Source of the DNA: an uncultured Polynucleobacter sp.
GTDB lineage: Bacteria; Pseudomonadota; Gammaproteobacteria; Burkholderiales; Burkholderiaceae
Assembly: GCA_937996825.1 (NCBI GenBank)
Contig: CALKUJ010000274.1
Coordinates: 1-10,460, forward strand
Direction: 5' to 3'
DNA: 10,460 bases
In this document: piece after piece, positions 1 through 6,297 of the stretch
How the letters are laid out: each line of letters begins with the position of its first letter
How positions within the stretch are numbered: position 1 is the stretch's first letter
Notes under the pieces: model-generated
Told to the model about the DNA's origin: nothing
Seen by the model: the letters and a program-made list of their open reading frames with translations, nothing else
Database searches by the model: none
Position numbers and translations under genes: made by a program

Positions 1-522
1 GATTTGGCCACTCCAGCATCTTGGTCTTCTCCGATTTCAACCAGAGCAGCGATTGAAGATATGCCGGCTGGCTGTATTGCAGTGGTCGATGCGATGGGCG
101 TGACTGATGCTGGTATTTTTGGTGATATTTTGTGTCAACGCATGAAGCAACGTCAGGTGGCTGCTTTGGTCACTGATGGTGTGGTTCGTGATGTGGCAGG
201 TGTTTTAGAAACCAAATTACCTGTATGGTGCAGTGGTGTTGCAGCCCCACCTTCAGTCACCAGTTTGACTTTCGTGGCTTGGCAAGAACCAATTGGCTGC
301 GGTGGTGTGGCAATTTTCCCGAATGATGTGATCGTGATCGATGATGACGGCGCAGTTTTAATTCCAGCTGATCTTGTGGACGAGATGGTTAAAACAGCCC
401 CTGAGCAAGAAAATCTTGAGTCTTGGATCATGGAACAAGTCAAAGGTGGTGCAGCACTTCCTGGCTTGTACCCACCAAATGAAGAAAACAAGGCGCGTTA
501 CGAACAATCTAAAAAGAAATAA
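1..522 (+). CDS. RraA-family protein (HMG/CHA aldolase-like), 5'-truncated by window edge
   Basis: The reading frame is open from base 1 to TAA at 520-522 and encodes 173 residues. Family members are usually about 230 residues, so roughly 60 N-terminal residues lie off the left edge and the real start is not visible. Visible family signatures are GD at window residues 41-42, the DGxxRD segment at residues 59-64 (Arg63 and Asp64 match the substrate- and metal-binding pair of the class II 4-hydroxy-4-methyl-2-oxoglutarate aldolases), and a late FPNDVIVIDDDGAVLIP stretch (residues 106-122) typical of the fold. Members are either metal-dependent aldolases that cleave 4-hydroxy-2-oxo acids to pyruvate or, for true RraA, inhibitors of RNase E. 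The neighbouring dehydratase and dehydrogenase genes favour the aldolase role; that is inference. It converges on the dehydrogenase gene. Confidence 0.85.
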   Translation, partial: DLATPASWSSPISTRAAIEDMPAGCIAVVDAMGVTDAGIFGDILCQRMKQRQVAALVTDGVVRDVAGVLETKLPVWCSGVAAPPSVTSLTFVAWQEPIGCGGVAIFPNDVIVIDDDGAVLIPADLVDEMVKTAPEQENLESWIMEQVKGGAALPGLYPPNEENKARYEQSKKK

Positions 523-569
523 TCAACAAGACCGCTTGATACATCTTTTTAGATTGCGATGATTTAGTT

Positions 570-606
570 CGCAGAGTTTAGATAGTAGCAACACCCAAAC
601 TCTGCG
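570..606. repeat. 10-bp inverted repeat at the convergent gene end
   Basis: CGCAGAGTTT at 570-579 is exactly complementary to AAACTCTGCG at 597-606, with a 17-nt loop. The repeat spans the stop codon (578-580) and last codons of the minus-strand Ldh gene, and lies 47 bp past the RraA stop. Neither strand has a run of T after it, so it is not a classic rho-independent terminator. It could still be an mRNA 3'-end stabilising or rho-linked hairpin for one or both converging transcripts. Confidence 0.5.
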
Positions 607-1630
607 CACATTCATTCAATGCTGCGCGCAACTCAGGAGCCAAAGGAATCCCCTCTTGGCTCCTTTTTTCTTCTGTGGCTTTAGCACCCTCACCTGGCAC
701 TCGAATACGATCAACGCCAGGCAAAGTTTTTGATGCATGCAACTCATCAATCACACGACCTACTTCACTCAAGAAATAGTCTTGTCCCATGAAGAAATCA
801 GGATTGATTGCAATCATGGTTTGACCAGTGTTGGCAATCGTGCTGCTGTCTTTATTGAAGTCCACCACATTACTGCCCATGGCGCCGCCGTTCATACATC
901 CGGCCAACATACCGATCATCAAAGCCAAGCCATAGCCTTTATGATCTCCAATGGGCAATAAAGTGCCCTCAGCCGCTTTTTTAGGATCAGTGATGGGTTG
1001 ACCTTGTTGATCAATCATCCAGCCCACTGGCATGGCTTCATTCTTTTGGGCTTTGACTTTGATTTTTCCAAACGCTGTGACCGTGGTGGCCATGTCTAGA
1101 ATCACATGCGGTTTACCAGGACCTGCTGGAACACCAAAGGCGATTGGATTGGTGGACAACAAACGACTTGAACCACCAGTGGGTGCCATGTGATTAGCAC
1201 TACCAACCGCTAAATAGATACCAACCAAGCCTTCATCAGCAATTCTGTTCACATAATGTGCACCAGCTCCAGAATGATTGCCATTGTTTGATCCTACCCA
1301 ACCAATACCAAACTCTTTGGCCTTCTGAATCGCCATTTCGGTTGATCGAACCATGACCAAGTGACCCAAGCCATTGTCACCATCTAACAAAGCCATAGGG
1401 CCACTGTCTTTGATGGTTTTGATCTTGGCGTTGATGTTCATGCCACCTTGTAAGAAGCGCTGAACATACTGCGGCATGCGAAATAATCCATGACCGTCGG
1501 CTCCTACCAAATCAGCTCTGACGATGTATTCAGCAGCGATCAAAGTGTCTTCATAAGGCATGCCCAGTTTGGCGAATACCTCTTGAACGTATTGCTTGGC
1601 TCTGGCAGGACTTATTTGATGATGGTCCAT
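578..1630 (-). CDS. Ldh family (malate/L-lactate dehydrogenase-type) NAD(P)-dependent oxidoreductase
   Basis: This 350-residue cytosolic enzyme has the usual length for the YlbC/Ldh_2 family, which oxidises or reduces 2-hydroxy/2-oxo acids and related imines (malate, sulfolactate, ureidoglycolate, piperideine-carboxylate). Family landmarks in order are GADGHGLFRMPQY (residues 43-55, with the catalytic His47 and Arg51), NNGNHSGAGAHY (115-126), STNPIAFGVP (159-168) and GDHKGYGLALMIGMLAG (228-244). The usual DSHG around the catalytic His reads DGHG here, a small departure. The start at 1630 lies inside the 3' end of the enolase-superfamily gene with a GGGA ribosome site ahead of it; the two genes overlap by 19 bp and are very likely cotranscribed and coupled. 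Substrate and cofactor preference cannot be read from the sequence. Confidence 0.9.
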   Translation of the reverse strand: MDHHQISPARAKQYVQEVFAKLGMPYEDTLIAAEYIVRADLVGADGHGLFRMPQYVQRFLQGGMNINAKIKTIKDSGPMALLDGDNGLGHLVMVRSTEMAIQKAKEFGIGWVGSNNGNHSGAGAHYVNRIADEGLVGIYLAVGSANHMAPTGGSSRLLSTNPIAFGVPAGPGKPHVILDMATTVTAFGKIKVKAQKNEAMPVGWMIDQQGQPITDPKKAAEGTLLPIGDHKGYGLALMIGMLAGCMNGGAMGSNVVDFNKDSSTIANTGQTMIAINPDFFMGQDYFLSEVGRVIDELHASKTLPGVDRIRVPGEGAKATEEKRSQEGIPLAPELRAALNECAQSLGVATI

Positions 1631-2748
1631 GTGTTTTTCCCAATCGCGTATTTTTTAACCGCCTTCTCATCAAAACCAAAACCAAGACCTGGTGTGGTGT
1701 GCAAGATCAAGTCACCGTCTTTGAATTTGAGTTGCTTGTTGATCAAACGTCTGAAATTCAAGACCTGATCATCCACGAAAAATTCGACAAAACGTGCATT
1801 GGGAGTTGCAGCCACCAATGGAGCATGCAAATCATGGAACCAGTGCGGGCTCAAGGTAATGCCTTTAACGTCCGCATAAGCAGCAATCTTGCGCCATTCT
1901 GAAATACCACCGCAGACAGCCGCATCGGTTTGCAATATCTCAGCTCCGCCCTGCTCAACCAAGTCACGATGACGCCAACGTCCCACCTCAATCTCACCAG
2001 TAGCAATGGTGATGCTGGTGAGTTTTGCTAAGCGGGCATGAAGATCAATCGCATCAGGAGAGAAAGGCTCTTCCATCCAGTAGGGGTTGTATTGCTCAAA
2101 GCGCTTCATGTATTCCATGGCTGTTGGAATGTCACGCCAAGCATTGTTAGCATCCATGGTGACGATGATGTCTGGGCCAACGGCTGAACGCACAGCTTTT
2201 AAACGAGCCTCTTCTTCTTTAGGGCTGAGGCGACCTGTTTTCATTTTGACGGCTTTGAAGCCCAACTTCACATAGCCTTCCATTTCTTTGCCAAGCTTGG
2301 CAGGTGTTTTGCCATCCAAGTAATATCCACCGCTGGCATAGGCTGGCACACGATCATTCACAAAAGAACCCAAATAACGGTGTAAAGGCAAATTGACTGA
2401 ATGGGCATTCAAATCCCAAAGTGCGATGTCCAAAATAGAGATGGCGCGCATCACACTGCCTGAGCGACCTTGCAAAATTGACTCGGTGTACATCTCTTGC
2501 CAAATACCTTCAGTGCGATGACTGTCTTGGCCAATCAGTTTTGGCGCAAAGAGTTGCTCAACCGCTAACTTGACCAGTTCTCCAGCGGCGCTGCCAACAT
2601 AGCAAAAACCAATGCCTTCGTGACCATCTTTGCTGCGCACTTTGACCAAACAGTAATGTCTCTCAGAAACTGTTCTAGTGGAAAAGGAAGTCACATGATC
2701 AAGTGGCACGCTAACGGCAGTGACTTCAACGGATTGAATAATGGGCAT
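1612..2748 (-). CDS. mandelate racemase/muconate lactonizing enzyme family protein (enolase superfamily, probable acid-sugar or hydroxy-acid dehydratase)
   Basis: This is a 378-residue enolase-superfamily enzyme with an N-terminal capping domain (about 1-130) and a TIM-barrel. All catalytic landmarks of the mandelate racemase subgroup are visible: the KxK base motif at Lys168/Lys170, metal ligands Asp199, Glu226 (in EEPF) and Glu252, and the Asp275/His302 dyad (in QTDAAVCGG and SPHWF). These enzymes abstract the proton alpha to a carboxylate, and most members dehydrate sugar acids or related dihydroxy acids. I chose ATG 2748 because an AGAGAG ribosome site sits just upstream and the family begins near this point; an upstream in-frame ATG at 2796 would add 16 residues not typical of the family. 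It is first in the operon with the Ldh gene. The exact substrate is unknown. Confidence 0.92.
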   Translation of the reverse strand: MPIIQSVEVTAVSVPLDHVTSFSTRTVSERHYCLVKVRSKDGHEGIGFCYVGSAAGELVKLAVEQLFAPKLIGQDSHRTEGIWQEMYTESILQGRSGSVMRAISILDIALWDLNAHSVNLPLHRYLGSFVNDRVPAYASGGYYLDGKTPAKLGKEMEGYVKLGFKAVKMKTGRLSPKEEEARLKAVRSAVGPDIIVTMDANNAWRDIPTAMEYMKRFEQYNPYWMEEPFSPDAIDLHARLAKLTSITIATGEIEVGRWRHRDLVEQGGAEILQTDAAVCGGISEWRKIAAYADVKGITLSPHWFHDLHAPLVAATPNARFVEFFVDDQVLNFRRLINKQLKFKDGDLILHTTPGLGFGFDEKAVKKYAIGKNTWTIIK

Positions 2749-2774
2749 GTTTGTCTCTCTATTTTTTATATTTA

Positions 2775-2787
2775 ATTGGTAATCAAT
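2775..2787. promoter_or_regulatory. operator-like near-palindrome upstream of the enolase-superfamily gene
   Basis: ATTGGTAATCAAT is a 13-bp near-perfect palindrome with one mismatched pair and a central A. It lies 26 bp before the ATG at 2748, next to an AT-rich stretch (2761-2774) that includes a -10-like TATAAA on the minus strand (2770 to 2765). It resembles the ATTGGT-centred operators of FCD-type GntR regulators such as UxuR/ExuR, which control sugar-acid genes. No regulator gene lies within the window, so this is a suggestion from the motif only. Confidence 0.35.
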
Positions 2788-2845
2788 GCACTTCAAAAAC
2801 TTAGAAAAATCTCATTAAATATAAAGACTTCCTGATTAGAAATGC

Positions 2846-2893
2846 AAGCTATATCCTAGACCGATTAAGCTATAAAACAAAGCTGTTTTTAGC
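2846..2893. repeat. 21-bp-spaced direct repeat and hairpin in the divergent intergenic region
   Basis: AAGCTATA occurs at 2846-2853 and again at 2867-2874, 21 bp apart, which is two turns of the helix. The second copy runs into an inverted repeat: GCTA-T-AAAACA (2869-2879) pairs with TGTTTTTAGC (2884-2893) to give a 10-bp stem with one bulged T and an AAGC loop. No T-run follows on either strand, so a terminator is unlikely. A regulator-binding region or a 5'-leader structure for the plus-strand dehydrogenase gene fits the location better. Confidence 0.4.
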
Positions 2894-3005
2894 CTCAAAG
2901 ACTCAGTTAAAACCCTAATAAAACAGCATCTGCAAGCCTTTTGGCTAACAACACCAAAGCGCTGACTTAGGTATGATGGAAGGCATAAAAATGATGGAGA
3001 CAAGC

Positions 3006-3929
3006 ATGAAAAAAGTGGTTGTTTTAGGCACAGGCACGATGGCTGTGGGCATTGCTGCAGGTTTTCTTAGCAGTGGCTGTGGCGTGATTCTGTTGGGCAG
3101 AAATAATGAACGTGCCAAGGCGGTGACGTCTGAGATTGTCGACATGGCCAAAGGCTTGAGCACCGGTTCAACTGATATTTCAAGCAATCAGTTACAAACT
3201 GGTGCAATCGATGATTGGTCAGATTGGTCTGATGTGGTTTTGGTGCTAGAAACCGTGACAGAAAATCTAGGGCTCAAGCAGATGATCTTTGCTTCATTAG
3301 ATAAGCGAGTTCCCGCTCATATTCCTATCGGTAGCAATAGTTCAGGATTTCCAATCAGTCAAATCAGCCTTAGCCTTAAAACAGCTGATCGTATGTTCAA
3401 TATGCACTACTTCATGCCGGCACACATCGTGCCATTGGTTGAAGTTGTTTTGGGTCAAGCATCTGATCGATCAATGGCAAAGAAAGTGTGTGAGTTCTTT
3501 GAAGAAACAGGCAAGAAACCAGTGTTGGTCAATCAAGACATCCCAGGATTTTTAGCCAATCGCATTCAGCATGCTTTGATGCGCGAGGCTTTGGCCTTGA
3601 TCAATGATGGTATTGCAAGCCCCGAGGACGTTGATACAGCGGTGCGCTACAGCTTTGGCTTCCGGTATGCAGCCGTAGGTCCCATGACACAGAAAGAAAT
3701 TTCTGGGTGGGAAGGCATGGCGATTGCTGCCAAAGAAATCTATCCAAGCCTGTCCAACAACACAGAGATATCAACTTGCTTGAATAAGATCCTGAAAGAG
3801 AAGAAGTTTGGAATCAAATCAAAAGAAGGTTTTAGAACTTGGTCTGATGCTGAGGCTGCTGAGATGAAACGTAAGTATGAAAAACGTTTAAAAGCTGCTT
3901 TTGATGTTTTAAAAATTGAACCAGATTAA
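3006..3929 (+). CDS. 3-hydroxyacyl-CoA dehydrogenase family NAD-binding protein
   Basis: A 307-residue stand-alone member of the HCDH family, which oxidises L-3-hydroxyacyl-CoA or, in some branches (lambda-crystallin/L-gulonate dehydrogenase, carnitine dehydrogenase), other 3-hydroxy acids, using NAD. An N-terminal Rossmann motif VLGTGTMAVGIAAG (residues 6-19) opens the protein. The catalytic set is in place: Ser in GSNSSGFP (109-116), His134 in NMHYFMPAHIVPLVEVV (132-148), Glu146, and Asn185 in PGFLANR. The C-terminal helical domain begins near residue 190. I chose ATG 3006 because GGAGA at 2996-3000 is ideally spaced and the Rossmann strand starts at once; in-frame ATGs at 2973, 2976, 2991 and 2994 would add a tail of up to 11 residues. 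A TATGAT -10-like box at 2972-2977 would give a short leader to 3006. It is divergent from the enolase/Ldh operon, so it could share its control; substrate unassigned. Confidence 0.88.
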   Translation: MKKVVVLGTGTMAVGIAAGFLSSGCGVILLGRNNERAKAVTSEIVDMAKGLSTGSTDISSNQLQTGAIDDWSDWSDVVLVLETVTENLGLKQMIFASLDKRVPAHIPIGSNSSGFPISQISLSLKTADRMFNMHYFMPAHIVPLVEVVLGQASDRSMAKKVCEFFEETGKKPVLVNQDIPGFLANRIQHALMREALALINDGIASPEDVDTAVRYSFGFRYAAVGPMTQKEISGWEGMAIAAKEIYPSLSNNTEISTCLNKILKEKKFGIKSKEGFRTWSDAEAAEMKRKYEKRLKAAFDVLKIEPD

Positions 3930-3943
3930 TTTTTTGAACTTTT

Positions 3944-3959
3944 AACTCTTTGAGTTTTT
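3944..3959 (+). terminator. weak rho-independent terminator after the 3-hydroxyacyl-CoA dehydrogenase gene
   Basis: AACTC (3944-3948) pairs with GAGTT (3952-3956) across a TTT loop, and TTTTT ends at 3959. It lies in the 38-bp gap between two convergent genes, 14 bp after the plus-strand stop. The stem is short and AT-rich, so termination would be weak. Confidence 0.35.
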
Positions 3960-3967
3960 AACTTTAA

Positions 3968-4777
3968 TCAGTTTGTCTCAGTGATTTGTAAAGCTGCTAA
4001 TTCAGCATCTGTGAAACCAGCAGCTTTTCTAGCAGCGTAATTGAATGGGCCTCTGAGTTTAGGGGCCTCGTATTTTTCAACCAATTCTGCATAAGCCAAA
4101 ATCGGATCTAAGTTCTGCTGATCGCAAAGGTAGTTGAACCAGCGATTACCGATTTCAACATGCCCTATCTCATCATTCAGAATGATTTGAAGCAAAGCAA
4201 CTGCATCATGATCATGGGCTTGTGATAGTTTTTCCTGAATTGGCGGTAAAGCGTCCAAGCCACGGCTTTCCATGGTTCTAGGAACCAACGCCATTCTGGC
4301 CAAAATAGATTCCGTGGTTTTACTGACCATTTCCCATAGGCTGTTATGGGCTGGGAAGTCACCATACTTAAAACCGCTTTTTTGAAGATGGCGATTGAGT
4401 AAATCAAAGTGATAGGCCTCTTCTGCAGCAACCTTCAACCAATCTTCGTAATATTCCTTGGGCATATTCGGAAAGCGCCACACAGCATCCAAAGCCAAAT
4501 TGATGGCATTGAACTCAATATGAGCCAAAGCATGAATCAAGACAGACCGACCTTCTTCAGTTGCCATGGAGCGGCGTTTGACCAAGCCGGGATTTACTAG
4601 AAGAGGTGCTGCGGGTCTTCCAGGTATATCAAAGCCAGCTTCAGTCAAAAATTGATTCGCATCGATGGTGATTGCCCCTTGTAGGTATTGCTCACGCAAA
4701 GCAATCACGGCCGCACCTTTTTCAGATGGGTCACAAAGGCTCAGTAAATGCAGGGCTTGGGTACGAAGTTCTAGCAT
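3968..4777 (-). CDS. DUF455 family ferritin-like protein
   Basis: A 269-residue soluble protein of the DUF455 family, which has a predicted ferritin-like four-helix fold. Candidate di-iron ligands sit in helices where the fold expects them: Glu88 in AHIEFNAINLALD (85-97), Glu120 with His123 in AAEEAYHF (117-124), Glu170 in PRTMESRGLD (166-175), and Glu203 with His206 in NDEIGHVEIG (201-210). The role of the family is not established; oxygenase, oxidase or tRNA-modification-type activities of related di-iron proteins are possible. The N terminus MLELRTQAL is typical for the family, so the ATG at 4777 looks right even though no clear ribosome site precedes it. It is a single-gene unit, convergent with the dehydrogenase and divergent from the MFS gene. 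A GATAAT -10-like box lies on the minus strand at 4810 to 4805. Confidence 0.85.
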   Translation of the reverse strand: MLELRTQALHLLSLCDPSEKGAAVIALREQYLQGAITIDANQFLTEAGFDIPGRPAAPLLVNPGLVKRRSMATEEGRSVLIHALAHIEFNAINLALDAVWRFPNMPKEYYEDWLKVAAEEAYHFDLLNRHLQKSGFKYGDFPAHNSLWEMVSKTTESILARMALVPRTMESRGLDALPPIQEKLSQAHDHDAVALLQIILNDEIGHVEIGNRWFNYLCDQQNLDPILAYAELVEKYEAPKLRGPFNYAARKAAGFTDAELAALQITETN

Positions 4778-4870
4778 GGGCGGGATTCAAATAAATGAAT
4801 TTCAATTATCCATGAATAGCCATCTAGGGATAAAATCATTTGGACCACAACAACTATAAAAAGCCCTATT

Positions 4871-6094
4871 TTGACCACCTACTTAATGCTCTTAACTCAA
4901 GCACTATCCCTTTTGGGGTTTGCTTGCTACCCATCTGCCCTGACCATCATTCAGGCTGAATGGAGTTTGAGCAATTTCGAGTCTGGGTTCTTGGCCAGCA
5001 GTTTCTTCCTTGGCTATGTCATGGTGGTTCCCATTGCAACGACCCTAACCGATCGCATCGATACCCGTCAGGTGTACTTGGCAGGAGGTCTCACCGCTGG
5101 ATTAGGTTTACTGGGTGTGGGATTTTTAGCCGATGGGTTTTACTCAGCCCTGTTCTTTTTGATGATTCATGGTGCAGGTGTATCTGCCATGTATATGCCT
5201 GGCTTAAAAATTATTTCTGATCGCGTGACCACTGGTGAAATCACCCGACACATTTCTTTTTACACAGCATTCTTTGGTCTTGGCACCGGTGCTTCTTATT
5301 ATTTCTCTGGGGTATTGATTCGAGAGTTTTCTTGGTCATTGGCATTCATCTTGATTGCCATCGGACCCATCTGCGCTGGAGTTTTAGCTTGGCTTGGCAC
5401 AAAAGCTCTTCCTGGTGAAAAAGGAATCTTTGAGATTCAAATGAATTTGAGTGATGCTTTTCCTGTGGCTCGCTGGAAAAAAATATTGGCCATGAAAGAA
5501 GCCGTTGGCTATATGCTGGGTTACAGCGCACACACGCTGGAGTTATTTGCATCGCGCGCTTGGTTAGTAGCATTCTTTACATACTGCGCATCGATTGCAG
5601 CACCTGATCAACCGTTTTTGATCAGCGCGACCTTGATCGTGGCTTTCTTGAACATCATCAGCATCCCAGCCTCAATCCTTGGCAATGAGATGGCTTTAAA
5701 GGTCGGACGACACCGCTGGGTATATTGGGTCATGATTGGTAGTGCGATCAGCGGCATCACATTGGGCTTATCGGTTGAATCTCATTGGACTGTCATCGTT
5801 GCGCTTGCTTTTATTCATTCGATGTTTGTCATGGCAGATTCTGCCACCCTAACTGCTGGCTTGGTGATCAGCGTTCCAAAAGAAATCAAAGGAACAGCGA
5901 TGGGCTTGCATTCCTTGATGGGCTTTGGCGCTGGCATGGTTGGTCCTGCCATCTTCGGAGCAAGCTTGGATATCAGTCGTCATTTTGGCTATAGCGGTTG
6001 GGCAGCGGCTTACGCATCGATTGTTGTTTGGGGATTGCTGTTTATTTTCTATACTCAGTTCTCACTTTGGAAAAATAAACAGGTCACTCAATGA
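4871..6094 (+). CDS. MFS transporter (inner membrane, about 12 TM segments)
   Basis: A 407-residue, strongly hydrophobic protein with the two-bundle pattern of the major facilitator superfamily. The loop between the second and third segments carries the MFS motif A, GYVMVVPIATTLTDRIDTRQ (residues 48-67), with the conserved D-R and following basic residue. A central cytoplasmic loop near residues 175-210 is rich in charge. Substrate cannot be inferred. The longest start is TTG 4871; ATG 4886 is the next in-frame choice and would remove five residues just ahead of TM1, and neither has a good ribosome site. A TATAAA box at 4855-4860 is very close to both. The stop overlaps the start of the next gene (ATGA), so the two are one translationally coupled unit. 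Confidence 0.85.
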   Translation: MTTYLMLLTQALSLLGFACYPSALTIIQAEWSLSNFESGFLASSFFLGYVMVVPIATTLTDRIDTRQVYLAGGLTAGLGLLGVGFLADGFYSALFFLMIHGAGVSAMYMPGLKIISDRVTTGEITRHISFYTAFFGLGTGASYYFSGVLIREFSWSLAFILIAIGPICAGVLAWLGTKALPGEKGIFEIQMNLSDAFPVARWKKILAMKEAVGYMLGYSAHTLELFASRAWLVAFFTYCASIAAPDQPFLISATLIVAFLNIISIPASILGNEMALKVGRHRWVYWVMIGSAISGITLGLSVESHWTVIVALAFIHSMFVMADSATLTAGLVISVPKEIKGTAMGLHSLMGFGAGMVGPAIFGASLDISRHFGYSGWAAAYASIVVWGLLFIFYTQFSLWKNKQVTQ

Positions 6095-6297
6095 TGAGAA
6101 AAACACACCCCAGCTTATTTCCTATTGGAAGTCAGTTACGTCACAAGAAAACTGGCGGATTTTATTTGGTGATTGGTCTAGCGAAGATTGAGGCCACTCT
6201 AGAAATGGCCTACGTTTATGAATCAATGCAGACTCATGACTATTGGGTCAGACCTCAAGCAGAAATGGAAGATGGTCGCTTTGAATTAATCAGCTGA
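6091..6297 (+). CDS. DUF1653-like small protein
   Basis: A 68-residue protein that matches the DUF1653 pattern by eye: a G-x-x-x-RHKKTGGFYLVIGLA opening (residues 13-31; family consensus is roughly YRHYKGxxYxVLGxA), a central acidic -ETLE-like ATLEMAYVYE segment, and a YWVRP motif (51-55; family WVRPLEMF). The family is small, soluble and of unknown function. ATG 6091 overlaps the MFS stop as ATGA with AGGT at 6081-6084 ahead of it; a second ATG at 6094 is equally possible and shortens the protein by one residue. Its 3' end overlaps the facing exporter gene by 12 bp. Confidence 0.75.
   Translation: MMRKTHPSLFPIGSQLRHKKTGGFYLVIGLAKIEATLEMAYVYESMQTHDYWVRPQAEMEDGRFELIS

Noticed and set aside
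153..491. 112-codon minus-strand reading frame opposite the RraA gene
   Set aside because: It lies wholly inside a well-supported gene, has no family features and no ribosome site; it is a shadow frame.
522..550. ATCAA...TTGAT stem followed by TTTTT after the RraA gene as a rho-independent terminator
   Set aside because: The stem is only 5 bp, AT-rich, and separated from the T-run by 5 bases; too weak to call.
4177..4431. 84-codon minus-strand frame inside the DUF455 gene
   Set aside because: Same strand, different frame and no recognisable domain; the DUF455 frame has clear motifs.
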